From the NCBI RefSeq assembly GCF_030247195.1, contig NC_080671.1, positions 412,682,044-412,746,043 of the forward strand: a stretch of DNA of 64,000 bases, written 5' to 3'. This document shows positions 54,961-64,000 of this stretch, piece after piece. Both the position numbers and the translations under genes were made by a program. Numbering within the stretch: position 1 is the first letter of the stretch; each line of letters opens with the position of its first letter. The notes under the pieces were generated by a model. It did not search any database. It was not told the DNA's origin and saw only the letters and a program-made list of their open reading frames with translations. Source of the DNA: Topomyia yanbarensis (taxonomy: Eukaryota > Arthropoda > Insecta > Diptera > Culicidae).

Positions 54961-55590
54961 TTTACAGGTACGGGATGTTCTTGGCTACTGACTTTTGGAG
55001 GAGAAGTAATGCTACTTTTTTCTGCTTTCGAGATACAAATGAATAAGTAATTATCTGTGATTTGGAAGAAAATGTTGATGCGAAGAAGTGTAATTGCAGC
55101 TCACAGGCAAACGAATGGTACTCAGCAAAAAGTTGAAAAATTGCTTGCTGGGTTGGTAATATTTCACTTCAGTGCTGAAGTATGATAGTTTAATAGAACT
55201 GGTTACTTTTAAAGTTGGCAAAGGCAGTTTCATAAACTAATATTAATCGAATTGTTTTCCATCTTATGAAGTTAATTATTACTTAATTGTAGCTAAGTAA
55301 GAAATTGAAAGACTATTCGAGAATTAAGAAAAAAATTTACCTGCAATTATTTGTTGTTATACTTAAACTTTTGTTGCTATTAAATACCCATCGTTTGTCC
55401 CACATTTTTCTCCTACCACTACGTATTGGGACACGATAGACTTTAATTACTTCTTTCTGTTTTAAAGAATACCAAAAACATGACTGAGTTGAAATCAAAT
55501 ACAATGACAAAATTTTTGGCATCAAACAAATAAAGCAATCCGGCATTTTTGGGCATATTCAACACTCTGGCATTTTTAGCTTTTTACATT
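54961..55590. other. AT-rich filler
   Basis: No feature recognised. Confidence 0.4.
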
Positions 55591-55698
55591 TCTTATAAAA
55601 GAAATGTATAGAATTCGCTCAAACTTTCAAGATTTTTTCCGAGGCCCGGAGGGCCGAGTCTTATATACCAATCGACTCAGCTCGACGATTTGGGACAA

Positions 55699-55729
<31 letters not shown>

Positions 55730-55810
55730 CTGTGTGTGTGTGTATGTAACGGACAAATTCTCATTCGTGTTTCTCAGCAATGGCTGAACCGATCTTATCC
55801 AAACCAATTT
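55591..55810 (+). repeat. GGGCCGAG-type dispersed repeat, copy 2, with TG microsatellite
   Basis: Matches 10050-10170 and 63540-63700: CCCGGAGGGCCGAGTCTTAT followed by ACCAATCGACTCAGCTCGAC. A TG run of about 44 bp lies at 55702-55745. Non-coding. Confidence 0.65.
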
Positions 55811-56640
55811 TAAATGAAAGAACTAAAAAACAGTATGAACGCTATTAATTTGTTTTTGATTCTGATGTTTAGTTTCCAAGATATTAATGTTTGAATGCGC
55901 AAAAATGGCGTTTTTTGCAGTTTTTTTTAATTATCTGCCGAAATTGACAATATAGATTAACAATTCATATGTATTTAGACAGCTTTAACGAATACCTTTC
56001 GAACAAGCTATAAATTGTTGAAATCGGACTATTATCAAAAGAGATATTTAACATTAAATGCGGACGAAAGATTTTTATCATTTCCCATAGCCAGAAATAT
56101 GACCAAAAACATGTAATCTATTATTAACGCCAAAACGGCTTATTTTAGGTCAATAGTACCTTCGGAGAATTTAATGGAAGCAATATGCCCTTTCTTTTGG
56201 TATTGTGCTTTTGCTGATTAATCCCCCTATGAGTGAGATATTTTCACAATTTTTTTTGGAAGTGATTATATCGAAATGATGTCTTCAGCAAATTTGTAGC
56301 TCTTACTTTTGCGAATAACTTTACTGAAGACTTCAAATATCTATTTTGAATACTTTAAAAGTTATGGCTTGTTGTTTGTTGATTACTCTTTGTCGCCTAT
56401 TTATTGTTCAATATAGTAATAATCCATTGAAATAAGCTAAACATTATTTCGATAAAACGAATTTTGTATTTCATTTTACTATCTACAACCGCTAGAAATA
56501 ATCACCGAACACTTCCAAGTTGTCTGGAAGGAACTTGATAACTTATCAGTACAAGAATGTTCATTTGTGCGAACCTTCTGACTGCAATTTTTCCAACTTA
56601 TAACCATCGGATCGATCTGAAACATATCGGAAAATGGAAA
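55811..56640. other. No supported gene
   Basis: AT-rich, possibly the body of the preceding repeat. No coding region. Confidence 0.35.
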
Positions 56641-56730
56641 ACGAAATAAATAACTCCAAGCAACGGCGTAGCCAAGAGAAGGTTTTGGGGTTTAACACCA
56701 TACAACCCCCCCACACACCCAAAAAATATA
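56641..56730 (-). repeat. Dispersed repeat end (GGCTACGCC type), copy 3
   Basis: Contains CGGCGTAGCCAAGAGAAGG and a following C tract, the inverted counterpart of 695-757 and 33880-33945. Confidence 0.4.
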
Positions 56731-56792
56731 TTGGATTGAAGTTGAAAATTTATTGATGCAGACTGATTTAATTCAATATTACAATAACAATT

Positions 56793-56804
56793 ATCTGATC
56801 CGTA
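56793..56804 (+). repeat. Target-site duplication, left copy (element 2)
   Basis: ATCTGATCCGTA, identical to 63172-63183. Confidence 0.9.
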
Positions 56805-57109
56805 CATTCGTTATCGAGCACTCAGTCGAGATAGAAGTCTTTTGTCATCGGTCCGTACACTCTATAGCGACAAATAGTGTTAATCCGCGTTCAAGGTTAT
56901 TGGCACACTCTACGCCTAGTTGAGGTTTCATTATTTTTCCCTTCTTTTGTGTTTCTGTTTCTGAGTACCGTTAGCCGGTCAGTGAAGTGAAGCAGTGTTC
57001 TTTTAGTAAGCCGTCTGGATACCGTTACATACACAAGCTAAGTATTAGTTTTCGTTTCCCCTTCTTGGTTGTCTTAATAACGTGCACTGGGCAATAGGCC
57101 CGTGCAAAA
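56805..57109 (+). promoter_or_regulatory. 5' leader of element 2
   Basis: Starts CATTCGTTATCGAGCACTCA at the duplication border. It differs strongly from the leader of element 1 although the proteins are close, so the presumed internal promoter has been exchanged or has evolved rapidly. Confidence 0.5.
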
Positions 57110-58177
57110 ATGACTTCCCCTGACGGCGGTTCATCTCAAGGTGAGATGGACGTCGAAATAAAATCGGCTCCCCGGCTCAAGGTATATCCGAGCTCGGCCA
57201 CCGGGCCATTTGTGATCTTCTTCCGGACCAAAGAAAAAAAGTGTTTGAATCTGTTGCAGATTTCTCGAGTTCTGACGGATCGGTATTCGGCCGTGACAGA
57301 AATATCGAAAATTCGCCCTGATAAGCTTCGGGTGGTGGTTAACAGTTCTACTCAGGCAAACGATATTGCTGGCTACGAGCCCTTTACGAAGGAGTACCGG
57401 GTTTATATTCCAGCTAGCAGGGTTGAAGTCAGTGGGGTCGTTTCCGATTCGAGTCTGAATTGCGAGGACCTGCTAAAATATGGGACTGGCTGTTTCAAAG
57501 ACCCCATGCTTAAGCCAGTGAAGATACTGGAATGCAAACGTTTGCATTCAGCATCAGTCGCAGCTGACGGCAAGAAAATATACGTCAACTCAGACTCTTA
57601 TCGGGTGACCTTCGCCGGCTCTGCCCTGCCCAATTACCTCCTCTTTGACAAGGTTCGTCTACCTGTTCGCCTCTTTGTGCCGCGGGTCATGAACTGTACT
57701 AATTGCAAACAATTGGGACACACAGCCTCCCATTGTAGCAATAAAGCCCGCTGTGGGAAATGCGGTGGGAATCATGCGGATGATTCCTGTGGTAGAGATG
57801 TCGAAAAGTGTCTCTACTGTGGGGGAAACCCACATGATCTCCCTTCATGTCCCGCGTACAAACAGCGCGAGGAAAATCTTAAGCGTTCCCTTCAGGGACG
57901 CTCTAAGCGATCTTTTGCAGAAATGCTTAAGATAGCTACGCCACCTGTCTCTACGAACATCTTTACCAACTTGTCTACTGACGAAGGCGACTGTGATGAA
58001 CCCCAGGAGGGAACATCTTCTGCTGTGCCTAGAAGTAGTAGAAAAAGGAAGAACATTTCTTCTTCCAAGCTTCGTCGTAAAGGCCAGAAGGTGTCTCTTC
58101 ATGGTCCCCCTAAAATAACTACTCAAGGAAGTACTGGTGCAAAACGAAGCAAGTCGCTCCCGGTCTCAGTAACCTGA
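57110..58177 (+). pseudogene. ORF1 of element 2, frameshifted near its end
   Basis: 355 codons from ATG to an early stop, homologous to ORF1 of element 1 along its whole length. Three CCHC knuckles are intact (CTNCKQLGHTASHC, CGKCGGNHADDSC, CLYCGGNPHDLPSC). Near 58140 a net loss of 4 bases relative to element 1 moves the frame. The proper C-terminal part is still readable in the other frame from about 58141 (VAPGLSNLSSEKEF through AAIVSFDG-like SAIVSFDG) to the stop at 58429-58431. The lost C-terminus follows the basic linker, so the knuckle part could still be made. Confidence 0.85.
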
Positions 58178-58423
58178 GCTCAGAAAAGGAGTTCCCAGCA
58201 CTTCCAGGAACATCAAAAACCCCAAGTGTTCCCATATCTCAGCCAGAGAAAGAAAACAGTGCTGGCTTAATAAATTTCTCTGACATTGTGGACCGTATTC
58301 TTACAGCGTTAAACATTTCTGACCCCCTTAAAAGTATCTTGATAAGCTTTCTCCCCGCAGTAAAAACATTTTTGATGCAGTTCACTGCGAAATGGCCCCT
58401 TCTTTCAGCGATTGTATCCTTCG

Positions 58424-61400
58424 ATGGCTAATTCATCGAACGAGGTCAAGGATTTAATCACTGTTCTACAGTGGAATTGCAGAAGCATTATCCCGAAAAT
58501 CGATTCATTTAAAATCTTACTAAATAATTTGAAATGCGATGCATTTGCCCTATGCGAGACATGGCTCACTTCAGAAATAACCCTACACTTCCACGATTTT
58601 AATATTATTCGCTTGGATCGAGAATACTCTTACGGAGGAGTACTTTTGGGGATCAAAAAGTGCTATTCTTTCAATCGGATCGACCTCCCCTCGACACCAG
58701 GCATTGAAGTTGTCGCTTGCCAAACCAGAATTAAAGGCAAAGACCTTTGCATTGCTTCCACCTACATCCCCCCTAGAGCCTCAGTTAGCCACCGACGGCT
58801 TTGCGATATTGCGGAACTCCTCCCCGCACCGAGGCTAGTTTTAGGTGACTTCAACTCCCACGGCATGGCATGGGGTTGCCTTCATGACGATAATCGATCT
58901 ACCCTACTCCATGAGCTTTGCGACAACTTCAATATGACTATTTTGAATACGGGTGAAATGACACGGATTCCTGCCCCTCCAGCGCGTCCGAGCGCCTTAG
59001 ACCTGTCCCTCTGCTCGACATCGCTGCGGTTAGATTGCATGTGGAAGGTAGTCTCTGATCCCCACGGCAGCGACCATCTGCCAATCGTAATTAATATTGC
59101 TAACGGTTCAGGGCCACTGAATACAATCAATGTTTCGTATGACCTCACACGAAATATTGATTGGAAGAGCTACGCGTCCGCGATATCCGAAAAAGTAGAA
59201 TCGACACAAGAGCTTCCTCCGGAGGAAGAGTACGGGTTCCTGGCTGGCTTGATTCTCGATACCGCGATTCAAGCTCAGACTAAACGCGTACCAGACGCGA
59301 ATTCACGCGGGCGTCCTCCCAATCCATGGTGGGACAAAGAGTGCTCAGACGTGTACGCGGAGAAGGCCGTTGCGTATAAGACCTTCCGGGACGACGGGCT
59401 GCCAGCTAGCTACCGACAGTACGCGATGGCGGAAACGCGCATGAAGAGTTTGATAAAAGCCAAAAAACGTAGCTACTGGCGCCGGTTCGTCGACGGACTA
59501 ACGAGAGAAACATCGATGAGCACTCTTTGGAGTACGGCCCGACGCTTACGAAACCGAAACAGTACTAATGAGAGCGTGGAATGTTCAAACCGTTGGATAT
59601 TCGATTTTGCCAAGAAGGTTTGTCCGGATTCCGTCCCGGCACAGAAGATCTACCGCGCCGCGTCCCCTCACAATAACGCGAACGAAACACCGTTTTCGAT
59701 GGTGGAGTTCTCACTTGCTCTCTTATCATGTAACAATAAAGCCCCAGGGCCAGACAGAATCAAATTTAACTTGTTAAAGAATCTGCCAGACTCTGCCAAG
59801 AGACGCTTGTTGAATTTATTTAATAAGTTTCTTGAGGGTAATATTGTCCCTCATGACTGGAGGCAAGTGAAGGTCATCGCCATTCAAAAACCAGGAAAAC
59901 CAGCCTCCGACCACAACTCGTATCGACCGATTGCGATGCTGTCCTGTATCCGAAAGTTGTTCGAGAAAATGATCTTGTTTCGCCTCGATAATTGGGTTGA
60001 AGCAAATGGCTTACTGTCAGATACACAATTTGGTTTCCGCAAAGGCAAAGGGACGAACGATTGTCTTGCGTTGCTCTCAACAGAAATTCAAATGGCTTAT
60101 GCTAGCAAAGAGCAGATGGCATCAGTTTTCCTAGATATAAAGGGGGCTTTTGACTCAGTTTCTATCAAAATTCTTTCTGAGAAGCTGCACCAGCATGGTC
60201 TTTCACCGACTCTAAACAACTTTTTGCTAAACTTGCTGTCTGAAAAACATATGCATTTTTCGCATGGTGATTTATCGACATCACGAATTAGCTACATGGG
60301 TCTTCCCCAGGGCTCATGTCTAAGCCCCCTTCTCTATAACTTTTACGTGAATGACATTGACGAATGTCTTGTCAATTCCTGCACGCTAAGGCAGCTTGCA
60401 GATGACGGTGTGGTCTCTATTACAGGTCCCAAAGCCGTCGATCTGCAAGGACCATTGCAAGATACCTTGGACAATTTGTCTGCTTGGGCCCTCCAGCTAG
60501 GTATCGAGTTCTCCACGGAGAAAACTGAGCTAGTCGTATTTTCAAGGAAGCGTGAACCAGCGCAACTACAGCTTCAATTAATGGGTCAAACTATTGCTCA
60601 GGTTTCAACTTTCAAATATCTCGGGGTCTGGTTCGACTCTAAAGGAACCTGGGGATGTCACATTAGGTATCTGAAACAGAAGTGCCAGCAAAGGATCAAC
60701 TTTCTCCGTACAATAACCGGAACATGGTGGGGTGCCCACCCAGGAGACCTGATCAGGCTGTACCAAACAACAATATTGTCGGTGATGGAGTACGGGAGTT
60801 TCTGTTTCCGCTCCGCTGCGAACATACATTTCATCAAACTAGAGCGAATACAATATTGTTGTTTGCGTATTACTTTGGGTTGCATGCACTCAACACATAC
60901 GATGAGTTTAGAAGTGCTGGCGGGCATTCTTCCGCTGAAAAATCGATTTTGAGACCTCTCATATCGATTGCTCATCCGATGCGATATCTTGAACCCGTTA
61001 GTAATTGCAAATTTCAAAAGGGTTGTCGAGCTCAATTCTCAAACCCGATTTATGTCCTTGTACTTCGATTACATGGCACAAAATATCAATCCTTCTTCAT
61101 ACTATCCCAACCGTGTCAATCTCTTTCATGCTTCTGATTCAACTGTATTCTTCGACACATCCATGAAAGACGAGATTCGTGGAATCCCGGATCACATACG
61201 TCCGCAAGTGATCCCAAGCATCTTTCATAGTAAATTTCGAGAAGTCGACTGCAACAAGATGTTTTACACCGACGGGTCAAGCCTCGACGGCTCCACTGGC
61301 TTCGGTATATTCAATCAAAACCTCACCGCCTCATTCAAACTCAATGATCCTGCTTCAGTTTACGTCGCAGAACTTGCTGCTATTCAGTATACCCTTGGGA

Positions 61401-62110
61401 TCATTGATACTTTGCCCACCGATCATTACTTTATTGTCTCGGATAGCCTCAGCTCAATCGAGGCTCTCCGTTCAATGAAACCTAGAAAGCACATTCCATA
61501 TTTTCTGGGGAAAATCTGGGAGCGCCTGCGTGCTTTGTCTGTAAGATCGTACAAGATTACCTTAGTTTGGGTTCCCTCGCATTGCTCCATTCCAGGTAAT
61601 GAAGAAGCGGACTCTTTAGCTAAGGCGGGCGCTTTACAAGGTGACATATATGAAAGACCAATTAGCTTCAGCGAATTTTTCAGTATCACTCATCAGAGAA
61701 CCCTCGAAAGTTGGCAAACTTCATGGAGCAATGGTGAACTGGGAAGGTGGCTACATTCGATAATCCCTAAGGTATCGACGAAACCTTGGTTCGGAGGGAT
61801 GGATGTGGGTCGGGATTTCATTCGCGTGATGTCTCGGCTCATGTCCAATCACTACACGCTGGACGCACATCTCCGGCGTATTGGGCTCGTGGATAGCGGT
61901 ATCTGCGCTTGTGGCGACGGTTATCACGAAATCGAACATGTTGTCTGGGCATGCGCCGAGTACTGTTCTGCCAGATCTCTACTATTCGATTCCCTTCGGG
62001 CCCGAGGAAGATCACCCAATGTCCCGGTTCGAGATGTACTAGCAAGCCGCGATATTCTCTACATGTCCCTTATATACGCGTTCCTCAAAACCATCAATAT
62101 CCAAATTTAA
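58424..62110 (+). pseudogene. ORF2 of element 2 with a single TGA stop
   Basis: 1,228 codons, exactly the length of ORF2 in element 1. The start ATG lies in ATGGCTAA, as in element 1. Endonuclease (LQWN, CETWL, LGDFNSHG, GSDHLPI), reverse transcriptase (VFLDIKGAFDSV, LPQGSCLSPLLYNFYVND, LADDG), RNase H (FYTDGS, VAELAAIQYTL, VSDSLSS, HCSIPGNEEAD) and the C-terminal cysteine/histidine knuckle are all in one frame. The only fault is TGA at 60950-60952, where element 1 has TGG (Trp, in the segment KNRFWELSYR). It separates endonuclease plus reverse transcriptase from RNase H. Without readthrough the product would lack RNase H. Confidence 0.88.
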
Positions 62111-63171
62111 ATGCCCCTATCTTTTCTCTTATTATTCCCAGAAGTGCCCTCTTCCGCCTACCGTACCCCAACGATGGTTTGATACGACTCCAAGACGAGA
62201 CAAAACATCTGTCGAATGAACCAACAACACGAGATCTACAGTACAACATCACACACGCAGCGCGGTGTGTTCCCGATCCGTATCTGAGCCGTACTACGAA
62301 ATCGTCTGGAGGAACCCCTGCCGGCTCGAGGAAAACCGCCCGGCGTCCCAATACTTGATACATCCGTTCGAATCTGTAATCCTGGTCGTTGATTCCTGAT
62401 GCCGGAAACTGAAAGTTTATATCCCCCCCCCCCTGTTCAGCCTTGTCCACCCTCTCTCCCATGTCTCTGATACACAGATGTATGACTTCACCCCTTCTCC
62501 CCTTGAATATCTTCCCAAAACTTATGTGCCCCCCTATCTTCTAGTGTTAGTTGATCAATCCGTTCGAATCTGTAATCCTGGCCGTTAATTCCTGATGCCG
62601 GAAACTGAAAGTTTATATCTCACCCCCCCCCCTTCAGCCTTGTCCGCTCTCGCTCCCATGTCTCTGATACACAGATGTATGACTTCATCCCCTTCTCCCC
62701 TTGAATATATTCCCAAAACTTAAGTGCTTAGTTTTAGTTGATCAATATTTAATCTCGTTAAGAAATGCCCAACAGTACCACTACTTTAAAATAGCCCTAA
62801 TTAATTCCCCTTAATCTTGAACCACTCTTTCTAGTTATTTCTAGTTAATAAGCTTGTAAAATGTTCCGCTTAGTTAATAATTAATTTCTCCTACAATCTC
62901 CCTTCTAAAAATCATAAAGTGAATTACTATACAAAGAACACACAAAATGACCCGTCCCCCAAATCTTACGAATATTATATTATACCCTCTTTTATATGTA
63001 TAAGTTAGCTGTTAAGTTTTTTTTTTTAGTTTCATTATATAAAACAAAATAATATTGAAATGTGTAACCCCCTAGTTTTAAGAAATTCAAAATGTAAAAC
63101 AATGAAAAAATGGCACCTTTAAGCTAACGCATACGTGCCTTATCAAATAAACAAATTGAAAAAAAAAAAAA
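62111..63171 (+). repeat. 3' leader of element 2 with a 190-bp tandem duplication
   Basis: Two units, 62362-62557 and 62558-62747, each running from ATCCGTTCGAATCTGTAATC through GATGCCGGAAACTGAAAG, a C tract and CTCTGATACACAGATGTATG to TAGTTGATCAAT. The C tracts differ in length between units. Element 1 has a different repeat pattern here, so both elements carry tandem repeats of unrelated sequence in the same position. Only the last stretch before the poly-A is shared. Confidence 0.85.
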
Positions 63172-63183
63172 ATCTGATCCGTA
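63172..63183 (+). repeat. Target-site duplication, right copy (element 2)
   Basis: ATCTGATCCGTA, identical to 56793-56804. Confidence 0.9.
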
Positions 63184-63535
63184 GATTGATAACCTGTTGT
63201 TGTAAACATCATGAGGACTTTTGATAAATTGTCGGAATGGAGTCCTGATATGTAACTGATCTCTTGGTCTTGATTTCACAGTTGTCTAATAGCATCAATA
63301 TCAAATTCCTACCTGAAAACATTCCAATAGAAAATCCAAAAGTTCTGTAATCAATCATAATCCTCAGATTTATTTTCAAATTGATCTCGTTTTTGTAGAG
63401 ATGTACTGTAATAAGAGTCTTTATTTAATAGGAAGCGAAGTTAAAATTGATTTAATGTCTATGAAACATAGAACTGCTCACCAAAAAAATGCATAAATTT
63501 CAACATTTGCTAAAAATGTTTTTGCCTTTCTCATT
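63184..63535. other. No supported gene
   Basis: AT-rich, nothing recognised. Confidence 0.4.
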
Positions 63536-63790
63536 CACTCTAAAATTCGTCGATCTAATCCCGACCGGGAGGGCCGAGTGTCATATGCTAATCGGCTCAG
63601 TTCATGTCTGTATGTATGTGTGAGTATGTGTGTATGTGGAAAAAATATGACCTCTGTTAATCAGAGATGGCTGGATCGATTTGCAGTTAGTCTCAAATGA
63701 AAGGTACAATCTTCCCAACGGCTGTAATTGATTTTTTTATTGATTGGACTTCCGGTTCCGGAGTTACGAGTTGAAGAGTGCAATCACACA
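63536..63790 (+). repeat. GGGCCGAG-type dispersed repeat, copy 3
   Basis: GACCGGGAGGGCCGAGTGTC is followed by ATATGCTAATCGGCTCAGTT and a TGTATG-rich stretch, the same order as at 55.6 kb. The remainder to the window end is AT-rich and probably belongs to the same repeat. Confidence 0.55.
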
Positions 63791-64000
63791 GCAAATTCCA
63801 ATATAAACTGAAATGAAAAATTTTCAAAATTAAATTTGTATTTTTGATGAGAAATGACATTATAATGCATGAAACATTGAGATTTGATGTAAACTCGAAA
63901 AAATTACGTTTGACAAAAATTGATTTTTTTGGACTTTGGTACTTTTTTGCTCTGTTACTATTTTCTGAAAAAATAATTCTGCAAAATTTTAAAACTTCAA

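Larger units (their letters stand above)
56805..63171 (+). mobile_element. Near-intact I-clade (MosquI-like) retrotransposon 2
   Basis: About 6.4 kb, same architecture and orientation as element 1, flanked by a perfect 12-bp target duplication. Coding parts are close to element 1 over their full length; the 5' leaders and most of the 3' leaders are not alike, so the two belong to related subfamilies rather than being recent sister copies. Two faults are visible: a small net deletion in ORF1 near 58135-58150 that shifts the frame, and a TGA at 60950-60952 in ORF2. The tail is AGCTAACGCATACGTGCC ... AAATAAACAAATTG followed by poly-A. Full-length insertion and few faults suggest a fairly young copy. 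Confidence 0.9.

Noticed and set aside
55702..55745. TG run as a CRISPR-like or regulatory array
   Set aside because: Plain dinucleotide microsatellite inside a dispersed repeat; CRISPR arrays are not expected in insect DNA and no spacers are present.

Overview
The window is repeat-dominated insect DNA, most likely from a culicine (Aedes-like) mosquito. The evidence is its set of mobile elements: two I-clade (MosquI-like) non-LTR retrotransposons, a CR1/L2-like element, RTE-like remnants, BEL/Pao remnants, tRNA-derived Feilai-like SINEs, and many foldback elements and MITEs in AT-rich filler. I could not identify a complete host gene with confidence. Only one short coding-like exon candidate (about 54.51-54.66 kb) and a few GC-richer islands might belong to host genes. 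Species assignment is inference, since no database was searched.

Layout. 0-11 kb: a degraded RTE-like endonuclease piece, a 2.6 kb foldback element (2318-4940), unassigned sequence, a dead I-type ORF1 piece (minus strand) and a Mutator-like transposase remnant. 11-20 kb: a minus-strand RTE-like element cut in two by a 6.2 kb I-clade element (11416-17600). That element has both reading frames open, a poly-A tail and a 15-bp target-site duplication. 20-28 kb: two BEL/Pao remnants, one carrying a 0.4 kb minus-strand repeat and the other a 762-bp MITE with an 8-bp target duplication, plus a second dead I-type ORF1 piece. 28-34 kb: a SINE, small repeats and palindromes. 34.7-36.1 kb: an ORF1-only retroposon (minus strand) inserted in an older relative of itself, next to a 62-bp retro-insertion. 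36.4-42.7 kb: a foldback element split by a 5.1 kb CR1-like element whose gag and reverse transcriptase are fused in one frame and whose endonuclease domain is missing. 43-56 kb: an endonuclease fragment, a palindromic element with a hammerhead-like core, a hAT-type MITE, a complete second copy of the ORF1-only retroposon with a 14-bp target duplication, a SINE and further MITEs. 56.8-63.2 kb: the second I-clade element, nearly intact, with one small indel in ORF1 and one TGA in ORF2.

How the parts work together. Only element 1 (11.4-17.6 kb) looks able to code for a full retrotransposition machinery: a three-zinc-knuckle RNA-binding ORF1 protein, then an ORF2 with endonuclease, reverse transcriptase and RNase H. 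The frames overlap at ATGGCTAA, which suggests coupled translation. SINEs, MITEs and the ORF1-only retroposon lack their own enzymes and must have been moved in trans. Nested insertions give a relative age order: the RTE-like element is older than I-clade element 1, the long foldback is older than the CR1-like element, and BEL/Pao remnant 2 is older than its MITE.
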